DNA from: Acidobacteriota bacterium
GTDB taxonomy: Bacteria; Acidobacteriota; Blastocatellia; Pyrinomonadales; Pyrinomonadaceae
DNA: 64,000 bases
Assembly (NCBI GenBank): GCA_003385635.1
Contig: QQUY01000001.1
Location: 1,775,001 to 1,839,000 of the forward strand
Direction: 5' to 3'
Below, one piece after another: positions 26,976-35,811 of the stretch (the first letter of the stretch is position 1; each line of letters begins with the position of its first letter). Under the pieces are notes generated by a model, which saw nothing but the letters and a program-made list of their open reading frames with translations, was not told where the DNA came from and ran no database searches. A program made the position numbers and the translations under genes.

Positions 26976-28301
26976 ATGAAGCCCTTTTTTACCCGAATCA
27001 TTACGCTTGCGCTGGCCGTATTGTTCGCATCCGTGACCTCCGTTTTTCCACAAGACGGGATCCTTTCGAAACCCAGGTCCGAGAAGCTGCTGAATGACCT
27101 GCCGGTATATATCTGGAGCCAGGCGGAATCGGACACGGTAACTGTTCGATTGAGGATCCACAGAGGCGCCGCCTACGACCCGGTCGACAAGGCAGGGACT
27201 TTTGCATTACTGGGCGACATCCTCTTTCCCGAAGAAGAGATCAGGGATTATTTCCGGGAGGACCTCGGGGGCGATCTAACAGTTGAGGTCACCTACGACT
27301 ACGTGGAGGTTACGGCAACGGCTCGCTCGGAAGAGTTTCTGACCGTGCTTGAAACACTTGCGCCGGCGTTGATCAACACCGAGATAACAAAAGAAACGAC
27401 AGAGAAACTGATCGCCTCGCGGCTCGAGAAACTGGAGGTTGAAGAGCCCGGAGGAAGGTCGGCAGTCGTAAAAGCGGCGTCAAAGCGTCTCTACGGTTCA
27501 TTTCCTTATGGCAGGCCCGTGGAAGGGACAAAGGAATCGCTCGCGAACATAGACTTTGGAGACCTTATATATGTAAGAGAAAGGTTTCTTACTGCCGACA
27601 ATGCGACACTGACGATCAAAGGTAACGTAAGGTCTGACTATGCCTACCTCGCTGCAAGGCGACTTCTCGGCTCCTGGAACAAGTCCGGTTCAAACATCCC
27701 AGCTACGTTCAAGCTTCCTGAATCCCCTGAGACCGAGACTCTGAATATCTATACCGAAGGGGAGGTCGCGTACCGAGCCGCAGCGGTCGCCGAAGGATAC
27801 AAGCGATCCGACGCTTCCTATTATGCGGCTGAGATATTCTCCAAAATTCTAGCCGCGAGGATGAAGAAGAGGTTGGAGGCAGTGACGGACGCTTCTGCAA
27901 AGGTCGTCCACCACGGATTTCTGATCCGCGGGGTGTTCGAGCTGACTTCGGAAGATCTTTCCACCGCGGCTACCGTTCCTGGGAACGAATCTGCTGTTGC
28001 AGCCCGAAGGCTCTTCAAGGAGATCTTGAATGATCCGGTTAGTTCGATCGAGATGGAGTCCGCGAAAGCCTCGTACTTTGCAGAGTTCAGCCGTCAGGGC
28101 CCGGACGAGTTGAGGATGGACATCGACACTTTTCAACTGGCGGATCCCGCGGACGAGCTGGCCCGGATCAGAGACCTAAAACTATCCGAGGTCCAGTCGG
28201 TCCGAAATGCGTTGATCTCAAAGGAACCTGTTGAGGTCGTCATCATCTCGCGGCCGCCCGTTTCGATTGACGTCCCTGAGGATCCTAAAGACCCTTCCTG
28301 A
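26976..28301 (+). CDS. Exported M16 peptidase homologue lacking the catalytic HxxEH motif
   Basis: 441 residues with a signal peptide (about 1-25, ending SVFPQ). The fold is that of an M16 (insulinase/mitochondrial processing) domain pair: an N-terminal half with RLRIHRGAAYDPVDKAGTF and a second half with EIFSKILAARMKKRLEA. In active enzymes the HxxEH zinc motif follows the GAAYDP-like block, but here the corresponding stretch reads TFALLGDILFPEEE with no His. So the protein is expected to be proteolytically inactive. Such inactive subunits often partner an active M16 protein, but no active partner is present in this window. It is the first gene of the menG/dpp/pxp operon. Confidence 0.75.
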   Translation: MKPFFTRIITLALAVLFASVTSVFPQDGILSKPRSEKLLNDLPVYIWSQAESDTVTVRLRIHRGAAYDPVDKAGTFALLGDILFPEEEIRDYFREDLGGDLTVEVTYDYVEVTATARSEEFLTVLETLAPALINTEITKETTEKLIASRLEKLEVEEPGGRSAVVKAASKRLYGSFPYGRPVEGTKESLANIDFGDLIYVRERFLTADNATLTIKGNVRSDYAYLAARRLLGSWNKSGSNIPATFKLPESPETETLNIYTEGEVAYRAAAVAEGYKRSDASYYAAEIFSKILAARMKKRLEAVTDASAKVVHHGFLIRGVFELTSEDLSTAATVPGNESAVAARRLFKEILNDPVSSIEMESAKASYFAEFSRQGPDELRMDIDTFQLADPADELARIRDLKLSEVQSVRNALISKEPVEVVIISRPPVSIDVPEDPKDPS

Positions 28302-28326
28302 AAATGCGGCCTCAGATGCCTACCTA

Positions 28327-29064
28327 ATGACGAGCTTTTCCAAAGCCGGAGATCCCGCCCGAGGGGAAAAGGAGCACGCGAGCGCCGTCAAGGAGATGTT
28401 CGCGGGCATCGCCGGAAGATATGACCTGCTGAATCACCTGCTCTCCGCCAACATAGACAAGCGCTGGCGTCGCAAGGTCGCGGGAAAACTCGGTGAAGTG
28501 CTGGCCGATAAGAATGCGCTAATCCTCGATGTGGCCTGCGGAACCGGAGATCTGTCGATCGAGCTTCAGTCTGGGAATGCGGCAAGAGTTACAGGGACGG
28601 ACTTCTGCCGGCCTATGCTCGAAATAGCGGAAGAAAAGTCGGAATCGTCGACGCTTTCGATCCCGTTCGTGGAAGGCGACGGGATGAATCTGGCGTTTGC
28701 CGATTCGACCTTCGACGCCGTAACGATCGCCTTCGGACTTCGAAATTTTGCAAACTGGGAAAACGGCATTGAAGAGCTTTACAGGGTCTTGAAACCATCC
28801 GGCAAACTCGTGATACTCGAGTTCTCAAGCCCTGTGGTTCCCGGCTTCAAGCAGGCCTTCCGTTTCTACTTCTCGTCAGTCCTTCCGAGGATCGGCGGCA
28901 TCATCAGCGGCTCCCGCGGGGCCTACGAGTATCTTCCCGATTCCGTGTCACGTTTCCCTGATCAGGAAGGGCTCGCCTCCTTGATGCGACAAATCGGGTT
29001 TTCGAATGTAGAATACAAGAATCTTACGGGCGGCATCGCCGCCATCCATTCCGGAACAAAGTGA
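28327..29064 (+). CDS. menG: Demethylmenaquinone methyltransferase
   Basis: 245 residues from the ATG at 28327; the frame is open upstream but overlaps the M16-like gene. The class I SAM-methyltransferase motifs are clear: ILDVACGTGDLSIEL, VTGTDFCRPMLEIA, FVEGDGMNLAF and the UbiE/MenG signature AFGLRNFANWENGIEELYRVLKPSGKLVILEF. The AGRYDLLNHLLS region near the N-terminus fits MenG/UbiE. It should methylate demethylmenaquinone to menaquinone using SAM. Acidobacteriota use menaquinone, so I prefer MenG to UbiE. It lies 25 bp after the M16-like gene and 28 bp before the permease genes. Confidence 0.92.
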   Translation: MTSFSKAGDPARGEKEHASAVKEMFAGIAGRYDLLNHLLSANIDKRWRRKVAGKLGEVLADKNALILDVACGTGDLSIELQSGNAARVTGTDFCRPMLEIAEEKSESSTLSIPFVEGDGMNLAFADSTFDAVTIAFGLRNFANWENGIEELYRVLKPSGKLVILEFSSPVVPGFKQAFRFYFSSVLPRIGGIISGSRGAYEYLPDSVSRFPDQEGLASLMRQIGFSNVEYKNLTGGIAAIHSGTK

Positions 29065-29092
29065 TCGCTTCCCGCTCGGACCTTACCGATCG

Positions 29093-30073
29093 ATGAACAA
29101 ATACAGGGTCTTAAAGTTGTTCAAGCGCCTGGGGCTCTTTCTGCTCGTCATTTGGACGGTTGTTTCCGCAGTCACGCTCCTTATCGAACTTGTGCCCGGC
29201 GATCCAGCCCTCGCAAGGCTTGGCGAACAGGCTACCGACCAGCAGATCCAGGCCTTCCGTAGACTCCATTCACTGGACAAACCTGCCTTCTTCGTTTCGT
29301 ACACCAGCGACGAAGGACTGTTCTGGAACGGTACCGACAACCGCTATTTCTCCTATTGGAAAGGGGTTCTTCAAGGCGATCTCGGGATTTCTTTCGACAC
29401 GAACCGGCCGGTTCGGGAAATGATCGTCGAGCGGTATCCGGCTACGATCAAACTGGCACTTGCGGCATTGCTGGTCGCTGTCGGGATCTCGATCCCGCTC
29501 GGTGTCCTTGCAGGAACTCACAAGAATTCCCTGATCGACAATGTCGCATCGACCTTCGCCCTGCTCGGAATATGTCTCCCTTCTTTCGTGATCGGGCCGC
29601 TTCTCGTCTATCTGTTCGCGGTCAGGATACCGATATTCTCGCCTACTGGAAGCTATTATCCTGAAGATATCGTTCTACCAGCTATTACTCTCGGCGCCGC
29701 ACTGTCCGCGATCCTTACAAGGATGGTCCGCTCCAGTGTGATTGAAGAGCTCGGCGAAGACTACGTAAGAACCGCAAGGGCGAAAGGCCTGAGCGAGCGC
29801 GTTGTCATCTACAAACACGTTCTCAAGAATGGACTGATCCCTGTCGTTACAATACTCGGGCTTCAGCTTGGAGTTCTTTTGGCCGGAGCGATCATCACGG
29901 AAAAGATCTTCAACTGGAGAGGAATCGGAACTCTGCTTCTTGACGGGATCGGCACCCGTGATCACAGGCTGGTGCAAGGAGTGGTACTTGTGATCAGCAT
30001 TACTTACATTCTCGCGAACTCTTTGACCGACTGGGTTTACAGGCTACTGGATCCGAGAATCCGTCTGTCCTGA
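29093..30073 (+). CDS. Peptide/nickel-type ABC transporter permease (DppB-like)
   Basis: 326 residues with six transmembrane segments. The first helix (about 12-35) and a large first periplasmic loop (about 35-100) fit the DppB/OppB type. The conserved EAA motif region is LGEDYVRTARAKGLSERVV near 222-240, which contacts the ATPase. A matching DppC-like permease follows 6 bp later. There are no genes for the ATPases or the substrate-binding protein next to it, so these must be encoded elsewhere. It is in the operon with pxp genes, which may indicate import of peptides or pyroglutamyl peptides. Confidence 0.88.
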   Translation: MNKYRVLKLFKRLGLFLLVIWTVVSAVTLLIELVPGDPALARLGEQATDQQIQAFRRLHSLDKPAFFVSYTSDEGLFWNGTDNRYFSYWKGVLQGDLGISFDTNRPVREMIVERYPATIKLALAALLVAVGISIPLGVLAGTHKNSLIDNVASTFALLGICLPSFVIGPLLVYLFAVRIPIFSPTGSYYPEDIVLPAITLGAALSAILTRMVRSSVIEELGEDYVRTARAKGLSERVVIYKHVLKNGLIPVVTILGLQLGVLLAGAIITEKIFNWRGIGTLLLDGIGTRDHRLVQGVVLVISITYILANSLTDWVYRLLDPRIRLS

Positions 30074-30079
30074 CGCACG

Positions 30080-30946
30080 ATGAACAGACTTTTCTTCATC
30101 GGGATAGTTCTAGCTTCGGTGTTCATAATCACCGCGGCGCTGGCTCCGCTTATCGCACCTTACGATCCGTTGGCGCCGTTCGAATATGTCGACCCGGTGA
30201 CCGGGGTTGAAAGGACGTTGAAGAACCAGTGGCCAAGCTCCGAACACTGGTTTGGGACGGATTCCCTTGGCAGGGACGTATTTTCGAGGCTTGTATACGG
30301 TGCCCGCGTCTCTCTCTTCGTTGGCATTACGGTCGTCCTGATAGCCGGGATAGTCGGAACCATCATCGGCGCGATCGCAGGATTCTATGGCGGCTGGCTC
30401 GACAACTTCCTTGCTGGCTACGTGTTCAATGTCTTTCTTGCCTTTCCCGGTTTGCTGCTTGCGATCGCGATCGTTGCCTTTTTGAGCGGGACCAACCCAT
30501 CGCCTGAAGACCGTATGCGCCATCTGATAATTGCTATGTGCATCACGGGATGGGTCGGATATGCAAGGGTGATGCGCGGCCAGGTGCTAAAGGTAAGGGA
30601 GTACGATTTCGTGCAGGCTGCGCGGGCGCTTGGGGCGGGCGGTATGAGGCAGTTGTTTATCCATATTCTGCCGAACGCGATCCAGCCTTTGATCGTCCAG
30701 GCTTCCCTTGCTATGGCCGGAGCCGTCCTTGCCGAAGCATCGCTTTCATTCCTTGGACTAGGCCTGCCGCCTCCGGCGCCGACTTGGGGAACGATGATCG
30801 ATGAAGCGCGGGGAATAAACACACTCACCAACGCTACTCATAATCTGCTGTTCCCCGGAATCGCTTTGGCGCTGACCGTGCTTGCTTTCAATTTCATAGG
30901 CGACGGCCTTCGCGAGTATCTGGACCCGAAACAAAGGCGAAGATAG
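30080..30946 (+). CDS. Peptide/nickel-type ABC transporter permease (DppC-like)
   Basis: 288 residues with six transmembrane segments. It has the DppC/OppC pattern: an N-terminal helix, a loop with HWFGTDSLGRDVFSRLVYG, the EAA motif YDFVQAARALGAGGMRQLF (about 174-192) and a final block SFLGLGLPPPAPTWGTMI. It would form a heterodimer with the DppB-like protein encoded just upstream. Solute-binding protein and ATPases are missing from the neighbourhood. A short ORF and then pxpB follow. Confidence 0.88.
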   Translation: MNRLFFIGIVLASVFIITAALAPLIAPYDPLAPFEYVDPVTGVERTLKNQWPSSEHWFGTDSLGRDVFSRLVYGARVSLFVGITVVLIAGIVGTIIGAIAGFYGGWLDNFLAGYVFNVFLAFPGLLLAIAIVAFLSGTNPSPEDRMRHLIIAMCITGWVGYARVMRGQVLKVREYDFVQAARALGAGGMRQLFIHILPNAIQPLIVQASLAMAGAVLAEASLSFLGLGLPPPAPTWGTMIDEARGINTLTNATHNLLFPGIALALTVLAFNFIGDGLREYLDPKQRRR

Positions 30947-30979
30947 GAATCTGCAAAAACAGGGAAGAATAGCCAGGCT

Positions 30980-31156
30980 ATGAAGAAGATCGAGTTAAAG
31001 GGTTTATGCGACGAGGTGGAGATCACGCTAAACAACTTGCGTGATTGCGAGATCAAGGAATCGGACGGCTCGGTGCAGGTAGTCTTCGGAAAAGAAGGAC
31101 TTACTGTAAAGGAAGAGAGCGATCCTGGGCGTCGCGGTAACAAGGATGAGTCCTGA
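30980..31156 (+). CDS. Small 58-residue protein overlapping pxpB
   Basis: An ATG at 30980 with GGGAAG upstream opens a 58-codon frame that stops at 31156, 11 bp inside pxpB. The product starts MKKIELKGLCDEVEITLNN, and is acidic with a hydrophobic beta-like pattern and two Cys. It fills the gap between the dppC-like gene and pxpB, and the overlapping stop suggests translational coupling. No family is known to me. It is short enough that chance cannot be excluded. Confidence 0.5.
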   Translation: MKKIELKGLCDEVEITLNNLRDCEIKESDGSVQVVFGKEGLTVKEESDPGRRGNKDES

Positions 31157-31826
31157 ATTACCGAAATTCGAGATCAAGCCGCTCGGCGAGGACTGCGCGA
31201 TCATCGATCTCGGAAACGAGATCGATGAAGCGATCAATGACCGGGCGATAGCCATCGCTCAAGCCATCGAGGAATCGCCTTTTGAAGGGTTCATCGAATG
31301 CGCTCCGGCTTACAGCTCAGTAGCCGTTTACTACGATCCTTGCAGACTTGGAGGGTTCGGATTTTCCGCCGTCAGATCACAAATTGATATCGTCGTCCGC
31401 TCTTCCTCCGTGTTTGAGCCTGGCGAAGGCAGGCACCATACGATTCCCGTGCTCTTCGGCAACGAACACGGACCCGATCTCGAAGAGGCCGCGGAGCGCA
31501 ATGGTCTTGATACTAAGGAATTTATAGACACGTTTGTCTCGACGACCTACAGGGTCTACATACTCGGGTTTTTGCCGGGATTTCCTTATATGGGCAAAGT
31601 CGACGATCAGATCGCGACACCGCGAAGAGGTAACCCCCGTACAAGAGTGGCTGCCGGAAGTGTCGGAATTGCCGGATCACAAACGGGAATATATCCGTTT
31701 GACTCACCCGGCGGCTGGCAGATCATTGGAAGGACCTCGTACAAGGTTTTTGATGTCAGCTCGAAAGATCCCTCTCGATTCAAACCGGGTGACACCGTCC
31801 GTTTCTCCCCAGACGATCTGATGTAG
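31146..31826 (+). CDS. pxpB: 5-oxoprolinase subunit PxpB (KipI-like)
   Basis: 226 residues of the AHS1/KipI family. The diagnostic block is near the C-terminus: LGFLPGFPYMG, then VDDQIATPRRGNPRTRV, GSVGIAGSQTGIYP and SPGGWQIIGRT, where R-x-N-P-R-T-x-V is conserved. PxpB with PxpC and PxpA hydrolyses 5-oxoproline (pyroglutamate) to glutamate using ATP. Its stop codon directly precedes the pxpC start. In Bacillus subtilis the homologues KipI and KipA were first known as regulators of a sporulation kinase; the enzyme role is the likely one here. Confidence 0.93.
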   Translation: MSPELPKFEIKPLGEDCAIIDLGNEIDEAINDRAIAIAQAIEESPFEGFIECAPAYSSVAVYYDPCRLGGFGFSAVRSQIDIVVRSSSVFEPGEGRHHTIPVLFGNEHGPDLEEAAERNGLDTKEFIDTFVSTTYRVYILGFLPGFPYMGKVDDQIATPRRGNPRTRVAAGSVGIAGSQTGIYPFDSPGGWQIIGRTSYKVFDVSSKDPSRFKPGDTVRFSPDDLM

Positions 31827-32795
31827 ATGGCTCTCACGATCCTAAAACCTGGGATTCTGGACACGGTTCAAGACCTCGGCCGGACAGGCTTCAGGCAGTT
31901 TGGCGTAAATCCGGGAGGGGCCGCAGACGCTTCCGCCGTACGTGTGCTCAATACATTACTTGGCAACGACGAAGGCGATGCTGTTGTCGAAATGCACTTC
32001 CCTTCAGCGGAGATCGTGTTCGGGGAAGAGACGACATTTGCCGTGGGCGGCGCCGATGCGGAGATCAGCCTTGACGGAGAATCCTTCCCACTGTGGGCGT
32101 CAGTGCGGGCGAGATCCGGAGCTGTTCTGAAGATCGGAAAGCGTCTCGCGGGTTCGAGGATCTATCTTGCGGTTAAGGGCGGGATAGATGTTGATGAATG
32201 GTTAGGCAGCAGGAGCACAAACACATTTGCCAGAGCTGGCGGCTTCGAAGGACGGGCACTCAAAACCGGCGACCGGCTTGCGATCGGAAAATCAGATCTG
32301 AACAACAGGTCTCCTCTTGGTGCAAAGGCCGGTCCCGGTCTGATCGCAGGGTGCTCGCCCCGCGGAACCATCAGAATTACGATCGGCCCGGAATACCATC
32401 AACTTACAGCCCGTGCTGTCCGAGACCTTTCAAAAGGCACCTTTGCCGCAACCATGGATTCGAACCGTATGGGACTTCGGCTCGAAGGACCCCGACTTAC
32501 GAGACTTACTGAAACCGAGCTCGTGTCATCTGCTGTTTCGCCCGGGACGATTCAACTGCTTCCGGACGGCAGTCCCGTCATTCTGCTCGCCGACTGCCAA
32601 ACGACCGGGGGCTATCCCAGGATAGCCCAAGTAGCTTCACGTGACTTGTCAGCAGTAGCCCAAACTTCACCCGGCGAAAAGCTTCGATTCAGGATCATAG
32701 ATTTACAGGAAGCGCTAGATCTTCATCGGCGATTTGAAAAGGACTTGTCTTTTCTCCGAATGGGGATAAGATTTAGGGCACTCTTTGGATCCTGA
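31827..32795 (+). CDS. pxpC: 5-oxoprolinase subunit PxpC (KipA-like, AHS2 domain)
   Basis: 322 residues of the AHS2 / biotin-dependent carboxyltransferase-like fold. The N-terminus reads ILKPGILDTVQDLGRTGFRQFGVNPGGAAD, with the conserved GR-x(4)-GV-x-PGGA-x-D block. Later SNRMGLRLEGP and SPGTIQLLPDGSPVILLADCQTTGGYPRIAQV follow the family signature. It works with PxpB to activate 5-oxoproline. Start and stop codons of pxpB, pxpC and pxpA are directly adjacent, so the subunits are made in balanced amounts. Confidence 0.94.
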   Translation: MALTILKPGILDTVQDLGRTGFRQFGVNPGGAADASAVRVLNTLLGNDEGDAVVEMHFPSAEIVFGEETTFAVGGADAEISLDGESFPLWASVRARSGAVLKIGKRLAGSRIYLAVKGGIDVDEWLGSRSTNTFARAGGFEGRALKTGDRLAIGKSDLNNRSPLGAKAGPGLIAGCSPRGTIRITIGPEYHQLTARAVRDLSKGTFAATMDSNRMGLRLEGPRLTRLTETELVSSAVSPGTIQLLPDGSPVILLADCQTTGGYPRIAQVASRDLSAVAQTSPGEKLRFRIIDLQEALDLHRRFEKDLSFLRMGIRFRALFGS

Positions 32796-33551
32796 ATGGA
32801 ATCGATCGACCTTAACTGCGACATGGGAGAAAGTTACGGCGCCTGGTCAATGGGCCGCGACCGCGACATTCTTCCTCTTGTATCCTCGGCGAACATCGCC
32901 TGCGGCTTCCACGCCGGCGATCCTACTACAATAAGAGAAACTGTTGCGATCGCGATCGATACCGGAACGGCGGTCGGTGCCCACCCGTCTTACCCTGACA
33001 TACAGGGTTTCGGAAGGCGCGAAATGAGCCTTAGTGCCCGGGAGATACACGATTCGGTCGTCTACCAGGTCGCCGCCTTGAAAGGGATCTGCGAGTCGCT
33101 TGGCGGCAGGCTCCATCATGTCAAACCCCACGGGGCTCTCTACAATCGTGCAGCGCGCGATGCCGAAGCTGCTTCCGCGATCTCGGAAGCCGTATCTGCG
33201 ATAGACGGCGGGCTCTTTGTCTACGGCCTTGCCGGAAGCTATCTCGTATCTGAAGGCGAGAAAGTCGGCCTTCGGACTACTTCGGAAGTCTTCGCGGACC
33301 GTACGTACCTCAATCACGGCTCGCTTACTCCAAGAAGCAGACCCGACGCGCTCGTAGAATCCGTCGAGGAGGCGGCAGATCGCGCGTTGAAGATGGCCGT
33401 CGAAGGTACTGTAGCGTCTGTCGAAGGCAGCGAGATCCTTGTGCGTGCAGAAACGATCTGCATTCACGGCGACGGTCCAAACGCGCTGGAATTTGCCAAG
33501 GCGATCCGAAGGTCGCTCGACGGAAACGGAATAGAGGTAAAGGCTCCTTAG
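32796..33551 (+). CDS. pxpA: 5-oxoprolinase subunit PxpA (LamB/YcsF family)
   Basis: 251 residues. The start reads IDLNCDMGESYGAWSMGRD, the hallmark of the YcsF family, and SSANIACGFHAGDPTTI, VGAHPSYPDIQGFGRREM and VKPHGALYN follow with metal-binding His and Asp residues. It completes the ATP-dependent 5-oxoprolinase with PxpB and PxpC. Its ATG directly follows the pxpC stop codon. Confidence 0.95.
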   Translation: MESIDLNCDMGESYGAWSMGRDRDILPLVSSANIACGFHAGDPTTIRETVAIAIDTGTAVGAHPSYPDIQGFGRREMSLSAREIHDSVVYQVAALKGICESLGGRLHHVKPHGALYNRAARDAEAASAISEAVSAIDGGLFVYGLAGSYLVSEGEKVGLRTTSEVFADRTYLNHGSLTPRSRPDALVESVEEAADRALKMAVEGTVASVEGSEILVRAETICIHGDGPNALEFAKAIRRSLDGNGIEVKAP

Positions 33552-33564
33552 AAACAGCGTCGAT

Positions 33565-34752
33565 ATGAACAAGAAGCTCACTTCTTCAGTCTTTCTCGGC
33601 GCAGCATTTCTGATGGCCACCTCTGCAGTCGGCCCCGGGTTTCTCACTCAAACCGCAAAGTTCACAAAGGACTACCTTGCCAGCTTTGGCTTCGTGATCC
33701 TTCTTTCCGTTGTTCTCGACATAGTCGCCCAGCTGAATATCTGGAGAGTGCTGGCAGTGAGCGGGAAGCGGGGACAGGACGTCGCGAACGAGACGATCTT
33801 CGGCAGCGGCTATGTCCTTGCGATCCTGATCGTATTCGGCGGACTGGCTTTCAACATAGGCAACATCGCCGGTGCCGGCCTCGGATTCAATGTGCTGTTC
33901 GGATTGGCTCCTGAATACGGCGCATTGATAAGCGCCTGCGTGGGGATCGGAATCTTCCTTTTCAGGGACGCCGGGAAGGCAATGGACCTATTCGTAAAGG
34001 TCCTCGGGTTCGTCATGCTAGGACTGATCGTCTATGTCGTCGCCGTGTCCCGTCCCGATGTAGGCGAAGCGGCTTATCGGACGTTCCTGCCGGAGACGAT
34101 CTCGCCGTTCGCGATCGTGACCCTTGTCGGAGGGACTGTCGGCGGATATATCACCTTTGCCGGTGCGCACCGACTTATAGATGCCGGCGTCACGGGCGAG
34201 GAATCTTTGGGCGAGATCAACAGGTCGGCAACTACCGGGATCGTCCTTACCGCGGTCATCCGGTTCCTTCTGTTCCTGGCGGCCTTCGGCGTGATCGGGA
34301 TGGGCCTCGCGATCGACGACTCGAATCCTCCGGCATCCGTCTTTCAGAATGCCGCGGGCGAGATCGGTTACAAGCTCTTCGGCGTGGTTATGTGGGCGGC
34401 GGCGATCACTTCCGTGGTGGGAGCGGCCTACACCTCTGTGTCATTTCTGAAGACGTTCAACGACAAGATAGAGAAACACTCGCGATACGTTGTGATCGCG
34501 TTCATTGCTTTCTCGACCCTTATATTTGTCGTTGTCGGCCGCCCTGTGATGGTCCTGATCCTTGCGGGAACGTTCAACGGCTTCATACTTCCGGTCGGGC
34601 TCGCCATCATCCTGCTTGCAGCGAGACGATCAAAGACCGTCGGGAATTACATTCATCCGATGTGGCTTCAGGTCACCGGCTGGCTCGTCGTTGCGGTCAT
34701 GCTAGGCTTTAGCCTCTGGACGATCGTGGCTCCGCTTTTCGGTTCATCGTGA
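33565..34752 (+). CDS. Nramp-like transporter linked to 5-oxoprolinase (YcsG-like)
   Basis: 395 residues with about eleven transmembrane helices and no DPGN motif; the first helix reads GPGFLTQTAKFTKDYLASFGF. The next helices (AQLNIWRVLAVSGKRGQDVAN, IGNIAGAGLGFNVLFG) match the YcsG branch of the Nramp superfamily. In Bacillus subtilis ycsG sits next to ycsF (pxpA) and the kip genes, so the same neighbourhood is conserved here. It may transport 5-oxoproline or a related amino acid instead of a metal; this is inference from synteny and lost metal ligands. It is the last gene of the long operon. Confidence 0.85.
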   Translation: MNKKLTSSVFLGAAFLMATSAVGPGFLTQTAKFTKDYLASFGFVILLSVVLDIVAQLNIWRVLAVSGKRGQDVANETIFGSGYVLAILIVFGGLAFNIGNIAGAGLGFNVLFGLAPEYGALISACVGIGIFLFRDAGKAMDLFVKVLGFVMLGLIVYVVAVSRPDVGEAAYRTFLPETISPFAIVTLVGGTVGGYITFAGAHRLIDAGVTGEESLGEINRSATTGIVLTAVIRFLLFLAAFGVIGMGLAIDDSNPPASVFQNAAGEIGYKLFGVVMWAAAITSVVGAAYTSVSFLKTFNDKIEKHSRYVVIAFIAFSTLIFVVVGRPVMVLILAGTFNGFILPVGLAIILLAARRSKTVGNYIHPMWLQVTGWLVVAVMLGFSLWTIVAPLFGSS

Positions 34753-34800
34753 GATCTGGCCCTTGGTGCACAGCTTGATCTGCCCGAGAGCCCCAATTAC

Positions 34801-34829
34801 TTGACTATTCGAGAATACTGAACTTAAAC
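34801..34829 (+). promoter_or_regulatory. Possible promoter of the sdh operon
   Basis: TTGACT is followed after 17 bp by TTAAAC, a weak -10. It lies in the 255-bp gap between the YcsG-like gene and sdhC, about 180 bp before the sdhC start. No other signal was seen in this gap. Confidence 0.3.
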
Positions 34830-35007
34830 TCTAGCAACCGTACCGGTTGACCACTTGTTCTCCAACAGAAACTCAGGCTTTCCGAACAGGAATTCAGTCC
34901 GCGGGACCTGTCCGTGACCGATTCCGGCAGCCGCATTTTAGGCGGCAGAAGTGACCTCAAAGGCCTGCGGACCAATGCAAAAGGGCAGGAACCGCGCCCC
35001 GGGAATT

Positions 35008-35811
35008 ATGACCTCCAAAAGTTATTCTTTGACCCCGAGACGATCTTTCGGCGAGACGCTCCGGAAGGAAGCGTGGTGGATCTATCCGATCTTTGTCTTC
35101 CTAGGGTTTTCGGCGTTTATCGTCTACTCGACGTGGGCGGCTTTTCAGGCCGAACATTATCGCTTCGGCCCTTACTTGTCGCCCTTCTATTCGCCCGAAC
35201 TGTTGGGAGGCGAACACGCCTGGTTCGGCGCAAAACCGGCCTGGATCCCCGATTGGCTACCGTTTTCGCCCGCGTTCCTGATCCTATGGGCACCCGCCGG
35301 ATTCCGCCTGACCTGCTACTACTATCGCGGCGCTTATTACAAAGCGTTTTGGGCCGACCCGCCGTCGTGCGCTGTGGGCGAGCCTCGAAGCAATTACAGG
35401 GGCGAGCGTAAATTTCCTCTGATCCTTCAAAATGTTCATCGGTATTTCCTCTATCTCGCGCTGATCTTCCTGATCATCCTCGCTTACGACGTCTGGGAAG
35501 CTCTCTGGTTCGTCGACCCCGCAACAGGCCAAAAGACTTTCGGTATTGGCGTGGGAACGCTGATCCTCGCCTTGAACGTCTTTCTGCTGGGCGGCTATAC
35601 GCTGGGGTGCCACTCGTTGCGTCACCTGATCGGCGGACGGCTGGATGAGATATCGAAGTTTCGCCTGCGATGGGACGGTTATCGTTGCGTCACCTGCCTT
35701 AACAACCGCCATATGATCTGGGCCTGGTGCAGCCTTTTTGTGGTCGGGTTCTCTGACATTTACGTCCGAATGTGCTCGATGGGCCTCTGGACGGACTGGA
35801 GGATCTTCTAA
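35008..35811 (+). CDS. sdhC: Succinate dehydrogenase cytochrome b / membrane anchor subunit
   Basis: 267 residues from the ATG at 35008; an ATG at 34951 would add 19 residues. About five transmembrane helices hold several His residues (for example VHRYFLYLALIFLII, TLGCHSLRHLIGG and NNRHMIWAWCSLFVVG) that could bind haem b and quinone. A long first periplasmic loop (GPYLSPFYSPELLGGEHAWF) is typical of the acidobacterial version. It would anchor the SdhAB part to the membrane and pass electrons from succinate to menaquinone. Its TAA stop overlaps the sdhA ATG by one base. Confidence 0.85.
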   Translation: MTSKSYSLTPRRSFGETLRKEAWWIYPIFVFLGFSAFIVYSTWAAFQAEHYRFGPYLSPFYSPELLGGEHAWFGAKPAWIPDWLPFSPAFLILWAPAGFRLTCYYYRGAYYKAFWADPPSCAVGEPRSNYRGERKFPLILQNVHRYFLYLALIFLIILAYDVWEALWFVDPATGQKTFGIGVGTLILALNVFLLGGYTLGCHSLRHLIGGRLDEISKFRLRWDGYRCVTCLNNRHMIWAWCSLFVVGFSDIYVRMCSMGLWTDWRIF

